In this document: piece after piece, positions 1 to 11,254 of the stretch
Layout: each line of letters starts with the position of its first letter
How positions within the stretch are numbered: the first letter of the stretch is position 1
Assembly (NCBI GenBank): GCA_003999685.1
Contig: CP021224.1
Location: forward strand, 558,001 to 622,000
DNA length: 64,000 bases
From: Taiwanofungus camphoratus
Lineage: Eukaryota > Basidiomycota > Agaricomycetes > Polyporales > Taiwanofungaceae
Direction of reading: 5' to 3'
The notes under the pieces: model-generated
Seen by the model: the letters and a program-made list of their open reading frames with translations, nothing else
What the model was told of the DNA's origin: nothing
Databases searched by the model: none
Translations under genes and position numbers: made by a program

Positions 1-1163
1 ACCACAGGTGTACATCTGGCAGCTTCGACTGCCGTTGCAATAGCCTCCACCGCGGAGGGTTGTAATACAAATGGAAGTCTGCATCCGTTGTCAACGAGCT
101 TGCTTTTCAGAACCTGTAAATGCTTCCCTCATATTGTGATTCAGCACGAATACAAGCCAAGTGGTAACACTGCCAGTACCATCAAACTTTGGGTCATCAA
201 ATGTACAAGACGATATAACCAAGCGACTGGCCATGATTAGTAGACTATCTTGGCAAATTAAGTCATTGCCGTGCTCCCTGCAGCTCTTTTTATCAAAATA
301 CCCATGGCGTCACAACATGCAATAGCGTACACTGAAGCCCCGCAGAGTTCATCAATCCGATCAATCGCGGAATCATAGCTTCGGTCGCTCTTGATTGTCT
401 CTCCAGAAGGTGTATGCAAATTGTCAAGGATGTTCAAGATCGGGTAATGACATTCCGGTACAGTATTCTCTAGGAGCGAGCTGGTTTTTGCGATGAGAGC
501 GACGTGAAGGGGTTCAAACATTGATCAGCTAGACTCGTTCAATCTGCCATAAATGTGTGGCTGATTCAGAAAAATGTGATCCTAAAAACAGTCCATGCCT
601 TCACGTACTATGAACATGACGTCGTCTGACGTGAGTATCACGTCTGTAATCCACCTTGCAGATAGAGGGTTTGCGATCAAATGATCTGACTGTTGGCAGC
701 CCAAAGTAGCTTTCTCCTGAGGCATAGCATCGGGAGGGGTCGAAGATACCATAATTCCATTCGCAATGTAGTAGAGCTCGACACCCCCTTCAGTCCAAGA
801 ATCATGACTAGAACATGCTATTCGAGTAGAAAACGAGCTATCGGAAACGAGCGCGAACGAAAAGCACTCCAACTTCTCCGAAGTGCTCAACTGTTGTTGT
901 CTAAGAATAATCGTCAAGCACGATATTTATTTCGAACCGGTGACCGCGGCGTGGTCACGTGCCAGCATCATACACATAGCGGCATGATGCTGAGCCTCAC
1001 GATAGCCTGTCTTAAACACCTTTCTGATAGGCTTTGAGCCTTCTCCAGCTTGCAGAAATAGCGACCCTGAGTCCGGGCATTTCATGATATCCTTTGGGCG
1101 CGAGGGTCTCCCAAGGAAATCGATATCTAGAGATTCAAACCTCGTAAAGTCAGGATAGACCAT
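1..1163 (-). pseudogene. Decayed tandem-BTB/POZ gene, running off the left edge
   Basis: Read on the minus strand, blocks typical of this window's BTB family appear in order but in different frames with stops between them. Around 600-690 lies DVILTSDDVMFIVREGM, equivalent to the BTB start DVILRSSDxVxFRVRK in the intact paralogues. At 270-500 is a stretch resembling the CYPVxxP segment, followed by VYAIACCDAMGILIKRAAG, the counterpart of VYAIACxxxxExEARxAA. Near the left edge ATAVEAARCTP resembles the C-terminal EAAACSTCRP segment. The part at 927-1163 may be the remnant of the first BTB half, but this is weak. Nothing looks translatable end to end. The 3' end lies outside the window. I infer a dead copy of a two-BTB gene like the one at 16420-18060. 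Confidence 0.6.
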
Positions 1164-1167
1164 ATCG

Positions 1168-4101
1168 ATGGACTCAGCGCTCGGATCCCAAGAGCATGGG
1201 GAAGAGGCGCTGCATGAACCTTTGGACAGGCTTCATATTGGTACATCGGCGATTGCAGTAAGTGCTGATGATCCTGATTCCAACCCATGGGAAGACTCGA
1301 CTACAACATCCCTTGCGCCTGACCTGGGCGGACACAATCTACGTATCCCTGACCCTTCCTCCCTGGACGACCCTACCACTCACCGGTTTACTTCGGAAGC
1401 GGGTGAGAAAATGATACATACAAATGCAGATGTGTTACTGGAGTTTGATCCGCTCGCAAGTGCGGAGGAGAAAGCAGCGAGAGACGCATGGGCAGATTCC
1501 CCAGCACATCCCCCACCTAGCCGGACAGACGAGAGTCCTACTATTCCTCCGAATCTTCCTGCAAAAAATGCAGAGGGCACATCGCAAACCTCCTCACAAC
1601 TATCCTCAACACCAAATCGACCATCATCGCCTATCCCTGCATTTCCCACCCTTGCAGCTCTCGCACGGAGCTTCTCGCTACCGCTCGGTGCACGCAGCCA
1701 ACGGTCTCGTTCTCTTGATATGGCGACCCCCGTCCCCTCTCCCGCCACACTTTCCTCTTTTGCCCAGCAGCAGTCCGCACCTCCTACAGGTAAAGCCGCG
1801 GGAGATGGTTCGAACGCCAGCACAGAGCCGAGCGGAAGTGGACGAAGTGCGCCAGCACAGAAGCAAATGGATAGGGTCAGGGATAAGAGCAGGGATAAAG
1901 ACAACCCGCCCTTCGACTTTCAGAGATTCTTAGACCAGATGAAGATGAGGAGCGCAGAGCCAGTGGCCAAGTACCTTCGGTCGTATGTCAGTGTCGTCCT
2001 CTTGGTCTGACCGGATATTCATGACGTACTCTACATTGCGGGGGCCATCACCTCGGGCGGTCTCGGGGTGCAGATTTCTGAGCAACTTCGCCAAGAGAAC
2101 GTTTACTGTAACTGACCAGGTCAAGCTCATCAATGATTTCCTTAATGTGAGCAGGACCCTTCGTACAATAGTGTAGGTGCAATCTGATACAGTAACTCAT
2201 CGAAATAGTTCATCTCGGTCCGAATGCGTGAAGTAGATGTGTGGCGGAATGCTACGGATGCCGAATTCGACAATGCCATGGAAGGGATGGAAAAACTAGT
2301 CATGAACAGGCTTTACGAGTTGTACGTATCTCAAACGTATGAAATGAGCCCTTGCTGATTCTGTCGCTGGCGAATTTCATTTAGTACCTTCACTCCTCAA
2401 GTGGCACGAATGGTGCCACCCCGACCCGTTACTGTTGACGACCTTGAACGAGACCGCGTCCTGTCGCAGCGGATTTCGCTCTTTCGATGGATAGAGCCGA
2501 AACACCTAGATGTACCTGAAGGTGAGGGAAGCGAGGGCTTCCTTATGTTCGCGCAGCAAGGTCAGGAGCTTTTTGTTCTCGAGATGCAATGGCCCTTATT
2601 TTGGATTTATACGGTTGTGCGCATTCTCGCATGTTGGTGTTGCTTACAGAACTGTTGAAAGTCAACCATTACAAGGCCCCGCGTGACAAGCTTATTTGTA
2701 TTCTCAACTGTTGCAAGGTCATCTTCGGTCCGCTTTCCACCCCCTTGCCTGCATACTCATCCTAACTTTGTCGATTTTAACTACCATCCTGTAATTGCCT
2801 CTTTCCCACTAGGCCTGATCCGACATCTGCATAAAGAAGAGGGCGCCGACACGTTCGTCCCAATCTTGATATACGTTGTGCTCAAGGCGAATCCTCCGCA
2901 TTTATTGTCAAACGTTGAGTAAGTGGAAACGAAGGCTGGCAAGAACGTATACTAACTGGAACTTAGGTTTATCAACCGCTTTCGGAATCCAGAAAAGCTT
3001 CAAAGTGAGGCTGGGTATTATCTATCTAGCCTTGTGAGTATCTGTTCCACGACTTATTATATTAGGCTAACAATGGCCAGATGGGTGCTGTCTCATTCAT
3101 TGAGACGATGGATCACACATCGCTATCTAATATCTCGCAGGAAGAGTTCGAGAGGTTGGATCATTCATTACTTTGTCTTTATATTAGTCCTGATATTTTT
3201 GTCCAGAAACGTGGAAGACGTCATTCAGTCACTGCCAAGCAGTGGATCGAGAACGCCAGAATCTGCCACCCCTCTGATGCCTGCTTCGCCACCCGCAGGC
3301 TCCCTTTCCGCGTCCTTGCACTTTCCCCACACGGGTGAAGAGTCTGCGCAACCTCTTGCACTCTCTACCCCTGCCCAGACCCTGGGCGAAGATGCGCGCC
3401 GGTTCCTCCAGAAGACTGGCGATACTATATCGAAACCTCTCAGTGCTATTAGCCGGATATTTAACGAGGTCCTCGACGGCGCTGAAGGATCGCTGTCACA
3501 CATTCCGGGACAGTTCGGGACGTCCGAGTTGTCTCGCGAACAACAGCAACTCTTTGAGCAGGATCGCCAAGTATCTCATGCATTGATGGTGCCTCAAACG
3601 CCAGCAGGAGTCGATGAGAATGGTCAGCAAATGGGCACGTATCACCCACCACTGCAAACACCGTATAAACCGCGTGTACGCCGGGTGCCGTCACCTCTGT
3701 CATCTGCACAGTCGTCTGGGTCCTTCCAGTTCGGGTCACCCATGGTGGAGGATACGCCAACGCGTCAGCGTGGATCAGTTGTAACACCTTACACCAATCA
3801 GCCTTTGTCGATCGGGCCCTCCCAAAGCGCCACAGCGTTGCAATATTCAGGCTCTCGTCCACGGGAATTATGGCCACAATCAGCACATGTGTCACGGACC
3901 CCGACGCCGAACCTCGACTTGGCCGGGTTGCAGGACGAGATTGATCGCGCGCACGAGAAGGCTGCTGTAGCTTCACTTGAGACACTCAGACAAATTTTCC
4001 CAACGACAGATACAGAGGTTGTGGAGTGGGTCCTGGAGGCTAATGAGGGTGACCTAGGGAAGAGCATCGAGGCGTTGCTAGAGATGAGTAGTGGAACATG
4101 A
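1168..4101 (+). CDS. VPS9: Vps9-type guanine nucleotide exchange factor for Rab5/Vps21, with CUE domain
   Basis: Activates Rab5-family GTPases (Vps21/Ypt5) on early endosomes, promoting vacuolar sorting. The first ~240 residues are Ser/Pro-rich and look disordered. Then comes the helical bundle (FDFQRFLDQMKMRSAEPVAKY ... NDFLNFISVRMREVDVW) and the VPS9 core, with RDKLICILNCCKVIF and ADTFVPILIYVVLKANPPHL, ending near SFIETMDHTSLS. The C-terminal ~40 residues form a CUE ubiquitin-binding domain (LRQIFPTTDTEVVEWVLEAN). Clear introns include 1983-2073 and 2147-2208, plus several shorter ones between 2325 and 3206; the joins restore the family sequence with compatible phase. The large last exon runs from about 3207 to the TGA at 4101. 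Length and domain order match fungal Vps9. The start at 1168 lies only 5 bp from the end of the BTB relic on the other strand, so the promoter overlaps that relic. Confidence 0.93.
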
Positions 4102-4538
4102 GGTTTAGACGGGTGTCGAAGCTACGTCATGATACTGTATTTTGAACCATACTTTTGCATCATATTTACTTTGTGTCTTGTGCACGTCCAGAATGAGTTG
4201 TTGACTCAAAAACTTGTAGACAAGACTGAGACGCCTACGATCGACTTAGACCAATGCCATGGAGCTTCTCGTAGAGTATACAACTTGTTCCAACGGTGCA
4301 TATCCTGATGCATTAGCGTACGTCACTGTCAACAACCTATCCAGCCGAGCAATCAGCCAATGTCCTGGTCAAAGCGGGTTGTCAAGGCACACAAGACCTG
4401 TGTGGCTTCAAAGCATCTTACCCAAAGCCACAATTGGCCACAAGTCGAGCACCACGTACTGAGCCGGTTATAAAAGGCACCATGTAGGTATGCGTTGTCC
4501 TGCACCTTTCTCTTAGATCACTACTGATATCTTCGTGC
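4102..4538. other. Intergenic: VPS9 3' region and MYND-gene promoter
   Basis: No coding potential seen. The right part holds a TATA box (separate entry). Confidence 0.6.
4469..4475 (+). promoter_or_regulatory. TATA box of the MYND-finger gene
   Basis: TATAAAA lies 64-70 bp upstream of the ATG at 4539, a usual spacing for a fungal core promoter with a short 5' leader. A pyrimidine-rich stretch (cctttctctt) follows it. Confidence 0.55.
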
Positions 4539-5400
4539 ATGGCATCTCTCTCAATTCTTCAGCAACCGCCTGATGCGCTTGGGCCAAAGGTCAGTCGATG
4601 CGACGGGCCGGATTGCAGGGTGTACAATTTGTTCGGCACGGAATTGAAGAGGTGTAAGGGCTGCGAGCTAAGATGGTATTGCGTAAGGTGATCACTACTG
4701 TCGAGAGCACACAGCTGATGCCAGTCTTCAAAAGTCAAAGGAATGCCAGAAGAAAGCCTGGCCATCTCATAAAGAAGAATGCCAGAAGTTGGGAGCATCG
4801 TTGCGCAGGCTGCCACAAGCCAGTCATTTCTGGAATGACATCCAACGTTGGGCATCGAACAACCGCACGCCGCTGTACAATGCACTGATAGCAGCATTTG
4901 ATTTCCCCAACCATCCACAGCTACACGAGCAGAAGTTCCTCGCGGTTCGAGTCAAATATTTCCCGGAGAAAACGCATAACCAGCAGCGCTTTCAACTCGT
5001 GGATGCAACTCTGCAGGAATGGCAAACCTTCATGAATATACCGCCTGTGAACGCCAGGGAAACCTTCTGTCGCATGTTCGCCAAGCAAGCCGAATTGAAC
5101 AAGGATGCTCTGAATGAGCCCATCCTACACGGCGCTGGCTGCGTCGTCCTGGAGGCCGATGCCACCGGGCAGGGCCCGCTTGGCCGGGGGGGACCAAGCG
5201 CTTGCATGGATCTTCCTTTTCTCATTTACAAGATGGATGTGCTTCGGCCTATCTACCCAATCTCTTCCTGGCGGGAAAAGTTTAGACGCGATTTGGAGTC
5301 ATGGGACAATGGCGCTGAGGCAAAATACTTAATTGAGCGCGCAGCCAGAGTAATTCCAGGCTCAGCAAGAAACCCACGGTTCTTTGACGAAGGGGAATGA
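4539..5400 (+). CDS. MYND-type zinc-finger protein
   Basis: A 269-residue protein from two exons (4539-4682 and 4735-5400). The 52-nt intron (gtaagg...aaaag) interrupts the finger, and splicing restores YCSKECQKKAWPSHKEEC. The MYND pattern is complete: CDGPDC, CKGC, then the C/C/H/C half ending HKEEC, at about residues 21-66. MYND fingers bind short proline-rich peptides, so this is probably a protein-protein adaptor. The rest has no catalytic motif I recognise, but its pattern (RTPLYNALIAAFDFPNHP ... DLPFLIYKMDVLRPIY) is typical of the large MYND family of agaricomycetes. No SET motifs are present, so a methyltransferase role is not supported. The start is the first ATG after the TATA box. 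Confidence 0.85.
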
Positions 5401-5714
5401 ATACCTAGTAGAGGGCCTTGTTGATTGCCGAAGGTTACCACATCGCAAGCAACGGGGAACATCAACTCAATGGATTGCAAGCCATTGTTATGTGAAAAGT
5501 TCGACAATATATAGAGCACCGCTGGTGATCATAATCTTCATTAATATGTTATTCAGCATGCTTGGTTCATGCTACACATCTTTACATTACGCTGTCACGA
5601 AATTTGGAAAGTTTTGTCGATATAATGAACATACACGACAGGTTTCTGGGCTGAGAACTTCACACCACTTGAAATAGTACTATTCACCAGCAGTGAGAAT
5701 CATCATACATTGCA
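5401..5714. other. Intergenic, convergent ends
   Basis: Lies between the MYND gene stop and the tail of a BTB relic on the other strand. Nothing recognisable seen. Confidence 0.5.
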
Positions 5715-7125
5715 ACCCTTAGACGGCGAAAGCAGACTGCTGCGATAAGGACAGGGGGCGCTGTTATTCAAGGAGGCGAGAACATTCATAGTAATAGTCG
5801 CCGCTTCAGTGATTGCAGCTGCTTTTGTCAGATTCGTCAAGACTTGTCCTTGTTCATATAGGCTATAGGATAGCCTGGGGGCTTAACCTCGTGTGCATTA
5901 CACTGAAGACACTCCAGCAAACGCAGTGTTTCAGCATCCTTGGTGTACACGATTGAGACTAAGTCAGAGGAGAGGCTGCTTGCACACATTTCTTGTGATA
6001 TTGGTAGGAGACGATGATATACGTCAAGCGACCTCCATCTCCGATGTATACAACTCTTGTAGAGCCTCAATGGTATGTGCCAATGTCAACCTGGCGGCAT
6101 CCTCAAAGTCAACCCACTGTTGTTCGTTAATCTGCGATACTTTTTCGGCCTCGTACCTCTTGGCAACAGTCACCACACTGATAACAGTGTTTGCAGTCCC
6201 CAACACCGGGTGACATACAGGGTGACAGAGCCACAACAACGCATCAAAATTTGGCTATCTTCGTCAACTTCGACAGTCCACAAGATAGTCGCGGGGGCTT
6301 CCGTTCCACTTTCGGAGATTTCAACACTGGCAGATGTGCCGACTTAGATGAAGCCAATGACAAAATGCTCTTGAATTCACGAAAGCGCACAGTATCCAAG
6401 GTCATTATTGCCACATTTGCATCGACATCATTGAAAGGATAATGTGCATCACGGATTTCCGAACCAATTTCCTGGAAAGAGCCTTGACTGAAGCTAGGTC
6501 GAGGCTGATTATCAGAAGAACAGAAAACGGAATGCAATTTTGAGTCAACAACCGATTTGCGTTAGATGACATGTCCTTTGGGCCTCCCCACGGGGACCCG
6601 GACTTTTTGACGCGTGCGGTTATACTCCAGAAGCCGAAAGTACGTACCAGCAGACATCTATGCGAGGTCAGGGGCAAATGCATCTATGACGGCGTCTTGA
6701 TGAACGGTTGCTTTCGCGGCTCTTTTCGCTAGTAGCCCATAGTGGCAAACGATAGCATAGACTTTTAGGGCATGAGTATTCAAAAGGAACTCAAGGGCTC
6801 TCGTCATGCAGAGGACCCCAAACTCGTATCACATTCGAATGCAGCCTGCAAGGCAGACTTTGGATCGTCGACTGGGTTGCACACGCGTCGGCTGTCCTCC
6901 TGGAAATAGATGGTCTGAACTGCAGCTCCGTCATCTGCGGGCTGCGGAAGATTGAATACATCTGCGAAGAAAGGGTAGGATAGTTTCAAATTGATACTAG
7001 ACTCGGAAATTGACCCTGTGCCAGTGCGAGGAGCGTGGAATTACGGTCCACATCCGCTCTGTCGAAAGGAGACGTCGCGTCAGTAGACTGAGGCTGCGAA
7101 GGGTTTGTGATATTAGTGTCTGTCA
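5715..7125 (-). pseudogene. Decayed tandem-BTB/POZ gene
   Basis: On the minus strand, fragments of two successive BTB units can be followed, separated by stops and frame changes. From an ATG at 7125 come TSPFDRADVD (BTB start), YPFFADVFNLPQPADDG, CNPVDDPKSALQAA and VYAIVCHYGLLAKRAAKA. A second unit follows: YPFNDVDANVAIMTLD, FREFKSILSLASS, WLCHPVCHPVLG and DAARLTLAHTIEALQELY. The reading then changes frame into VYHRLLPISQEM (family: AYHRLLxYHxxC). The left limit is uncertain; a weak C-terminal resemblance continues to about 5715. Frameshifts at around 6030, 6240 and 6660 make a functional product unlikely. Confidence 0.65.
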
Positions 7126-7958
7126 TAATGTTGGAGTGATACTATAGCGAATGGATATCTCGGACTGTAATCGCTGAAGATATCGATCTTAACGCGTTCA
7201 ATTGAGCGCTTATGCTCTGGACTGGATTTAGCCTCGAGCGGCAGTCTCCGGGAAAACATGTTTTTCACTGCTCTCTCGAATCATCGTTTTCTATCATATT
7301 CTGCATTTCTGATGTCTTTCGATTTTACTGTACTAGTAAGTCACGGTTGAGGAGAATTTCTACACATATGATACCAGCACGGTTTTCACCTCGTGATTTC
7401 AAGATAATCAATCACGGGAGGACTGTTGTATTCTTGTAAGATTGCACTGTGTAGGTAATCGTAAACAATGAACTAGCCTAAAACTGAGTCGGAAGGAATA
7501 TACATCTATATGACAAGATACCTACGAAGATACATGCCCATTGCGAAGGACATGCGGACATATCGAAACACTATGTACGCTGCTATACCATATTAGAATG
7601 GGTGCACTGCCGGCTGCCCAAGAATTAACAGTCCAAAGAGAAGGAAGTCAACCTGCGTGCGGACACAGGTGACCCACAGAAACGTATGAACAGAACCCAT
7701 GATAACATGCCACATTAAGTTCAAGACAGTGAATATAGTTCCATGCAACGATGCCGAAGACCACAGACACACGATGAACCTCAAGAATGATAACGCTAAT
7801 CGAATAATGCATAAGACAATAACTTGATGAGAATGAATGATGAGATGTGGTGAAGGATGATGAGAGTAATAAAGAGAAGGCACCGGCGATACACCCACGT
7901 TCATATGCTGAGGTACATGGGTGGCGTTCAGTGAGAGTGTGTCGAGAACGAACAGGAG
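7126..7958. other. Intergenic and REG1-like gene 3' region
   Basis: No gene seen. The right part, from about 7600, is probably the 3' UTR of the minus-strand gene that ends at 7959. Confidence 0.5.
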
Positions 7959-10900
7959 TCATGTCGCGCCAGCATTCCATATTGCACCAAAAAACCCTCT
8001 GGCGGAAGTAACCATATCGACTGCGCGACCCACAAGAGACCCAGACGTGTCTTGGTGACCGTCTACAGATCCGCGCGCAACACGATCTCTGGGGCGGGAC
8101 GTCGGGCTAGATGGTGGGCCGGAGACATATGCTTTCGAGTCTCGTGGTGGAGACACTGGAGAAGACTGCGGTACTCTTGGAACTGCCTTCTTGGGGTAGG
8201 CGCTATCCTGTGGAGCGGGCATGATGGGATTGAGGGCAAAAACAGGTGAATTCGCAGGCGTAGGCTGCCGTGACCTCTGCTCCTCCTCTTCAGGTATTGG
8301 AGAAGGTATTAATAATGGAGGCGTGTAAGAGGCAGCCGGATTGATGATGATTCGAGGACGGGTAACGATCTCAGAATCGTTGGCCGGAGCCTGCCTCACA
8401 GTCGATACGCTGGCAGTGGACGAGCCGGAGATGGAGGATGGCGGCGAACACGGTTGCGCCCTATCCAGAGGCGCAGCTGCCATAATCGGGGAATATGCCT
8501 GTTGCTCTCCCCCGTCATTCTCCCGCGTTGGAGACCCAAGCGGGTTCGGCGGACTAATGCTATCGCCTAACCGCCGTCCAGTCCGTTCGCGGCCCCTTTC
8601 TGCTTCATCGCTGCCAACTCTACCTGATCTACTGCTTCCCCGGCTCTCGCGGCCCTTGACGTGTGCACTACCCAAAGCGAGGGCAGAGCCAGTAGGGGAC
8701 AGGCTGCCCATCGGTGAACTCGTGCCCCTGCTGGAAGATCGTTCCCGGTCGGAGAAGGACGAGTTGCGCGTCAGCGAGCGTCCTCTCGAGTCAGAACGAG
8801 AGTCGGTCGATCTTGTGTAGCTCGAGCCGGTGGTCGTCGAACCGCTCACTGAGGAGCAGACAGGCAGCGGGCGGCCTCGGCATATATCAGAGGGGGAGAG
8901 CAGCGCCGCATCCATCACTTGCGGGGAAAACGATATGTGCGGATGTGTCGTCCCTATGCGAGGCACGGCAACTGCGGACGACGGACTGTGAACAAACACC
9001 GGCGACGCGACACAGACATCTTGTACCTCCATACCGCTAGGCATATCCCCGAGGGACGGGCTGCCTTCCCTCGAGCGTTCCGTACGCTCCTCGGTTGCAC
9101 CATTCGCTTCATTCACAACGACGACAGGCATCTCAGGACTCCTACTGGGCGAATACGGCGACTGCGCGCCACCACTACTCCGCCCGGTGGTCACGCTTGC
9201 CGCCCCGCCTTCCGCATACCGCACTACGCCCGCGACTCCGCCCTCCGACTCGTCTCTCATGTCACTTCTACTCCGTCTTCTCCTGCTCCCAGGAGTCGAC
9301 CACTCTGAAAAATCCTCGGCCGTGTCGGGGCCCTCGAGGTAGTCAAATGCATCCTCCATCGTGCCGTCGCCGAGCTCGTCCACGTGTTCGCTCACGTCCG
9401 AGACAGGCTGGCGGGGGAAATGGGTCCTTCCGCTTGGACTGCTGTACCTTGGCGGGGGCAACGCTGCCTGCTGCTGCCGTTGTGGCGAGGGCGGAAACAC
9501 GCCGACGCTTGGGATCTGGGGCAAGCCCCGCGCGGTGCCGACGCTAAAGTACGACTCGCGATGGTGGTACACGTCCTCGCTCGCCGCGCCCATGTTCGGG
9601 GTGCCAGGCAGGCTGTACGTGCCGTGCGACGGTGGGACGTACACGAGCTCAACCTCCTTTGCCGCGTGCGCGACGCGCCCGGCGCCGACTGCGACGAGGT
9701 TATTGCCGACACCGGTGCTTTTCAGGATCGTCGGTGCGATCGGCGCGATCGTGACGCGGTCGCCTCCCGTGGAAGACCCGCGCACGAGCGACGGACGTCG
9801 GAGCGCAGATGCGGACGGCGGGGCCTCTGTGGCGAGCGTCGTGGTGGGCTGCTGCAGCATGGATATTGAGGACGAGCGCGAGCGCGAGGTGCGCATCTCA
9901 AGCACGTCGTCGTCATCGTCATCTTCCGAGTCGGAGTTCCCGCTGACGGTGCCGCCCACGTAGGACGAAGACGGAGAGTCGTACTCATCGGAATACCCGA
10001 TCTCCGAGTCTTCCTCGTACCTTATGTGTAATGATCATTCAGTGTAGCTCAGCTCGTGAGAGGCAGGAGAGATACTGACCCGTCGTCAGAGCTCGCGTTG
10101 TAGACATGCGGCCCATGCCCGCTGTTTGTGCGCTTGAGCTTGGGCTTCTCAATCGCGATGCACTGCTCGACGAATGTGTTGAAGCTGATGTGTTTCTTCT
10201 TCAGACCCGCCGCGTCACCCGTTGTACCACTAGCGACCGAGCTGTCGGGTCCAACGCTCGAACTACCGCTCAGATCTTGGTCACTGCTTGTGGAATGCGA
10301 CACATCGCTCGATGTCGTGGTCGTCAGTGTCGTCAGCGCTGCAGACGGGCGGCGCGGGTGCTGCGGGCTCTCCTCGGCAATGATGCGGGGCGGCGAGTCT
10401 TTGCGGTAGGGGCGCCCGCGCAGACTGATGTGCGTATCGCTCTTCGTGTGCGTCAGTGGCGGTCGCTTCGGGGGCCCCTGTGCCTCTGCCTGCTCCTCAC
10501 GCACATACTCGGCGGCCTCGTCATCATCCACATCGCCCTGGTCGAACCACGGGCTCGACGGCAGCGAGAGCAGTTGGCTGATGCTCCGGCGCTTCAGGAT
10601 AGGCTTCTTAGCCCCCGTTGCGGGCGCCGCGGCAGACACGGCCTCTGAGCTATGCTGCCGCTGTGCGGGGCGCAGTGCCTTCGAGGCTTGCGAGGTCGCT
10701 ATCCAGTCCGAGCCGACGTGCAGCGGCCCGTACAGCCATGTTACGTCCGAATCCTTGAGCCTGTACAAGGGCCGTGAGTTCGTTGACACATGGGCGCCAA
10801 ATACAAGGAGAGGTGCATGATTTGCGCGGAGCCGCTGGCCTCCCGCTGCGTGCAGAGGGATGGCGCGCAGCGTTGCCGTATGCACGCCCGCACGCATGTT

Positions 10901-11254
10901 GGAGCAGATAGCGCAAATGACAGAAGGCGATACGTACCAATTAAGTGTCTCGGGGCTGATGGTCTTTAATTTGTTCCTCTGCTTCCACCAGGTACGCCAG
11001 CTCGCGTTCTCGAGACGCATCCCGTTGGAGATCGCGTTCTTCTGGCGGGTCATGCTGCGCCATGAGCGCCAGACGTCCTCTTCCCTCCACTCGTGGGACA
11101 GATAGTCGACCTGGCTCTCTGGCTGGGTGGAGAAGGAAGTGTCGTCGGGGACTGCAGACTGTGCGACGGAAACAAGGAGGACCGGAAGATAGCTTGTCAG
11201 TGTTGGTGGAACGGGCATCTTGTTGGAAGGGGGGGAAGCAGACATAAAGAACAA
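7959..11254 (-). CDS. REG1: Reg1-like regulatory subunit of protein phosphatase PP1 (Glc7)
   Basis: In yeast, Reg1 brings PP1/Glc7 to Snf1 (AMPK) and its targets and so controls glucose repression. Three exons fit: about 11254-10938, 10760-10080 and 10020-7959. The introns are 177 and 59 nt, and both joins keep the frame. Near the N terminus is the conserved fungal block DYLSHEWREEDVWRSWRSMT ... KTISPETLNW joined to LKDSDVTWLYGPL, the motif shared by Reg1 and AreA-type N termini (PF08550, from memory). Further on KKKHISFNTFVEQCIAIEK contains the PP1-docking RVxF-like KHISF, as in yeast Reg1. A tail of ~650 residues is acidic and Ser/Pro-rich (DSEDDDDDDV) and probably disordered. Several in-frame ATGs lie within the first 40 bp; that before PVPPTLTSYLP is an equally good start. 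Confidence 0.85.
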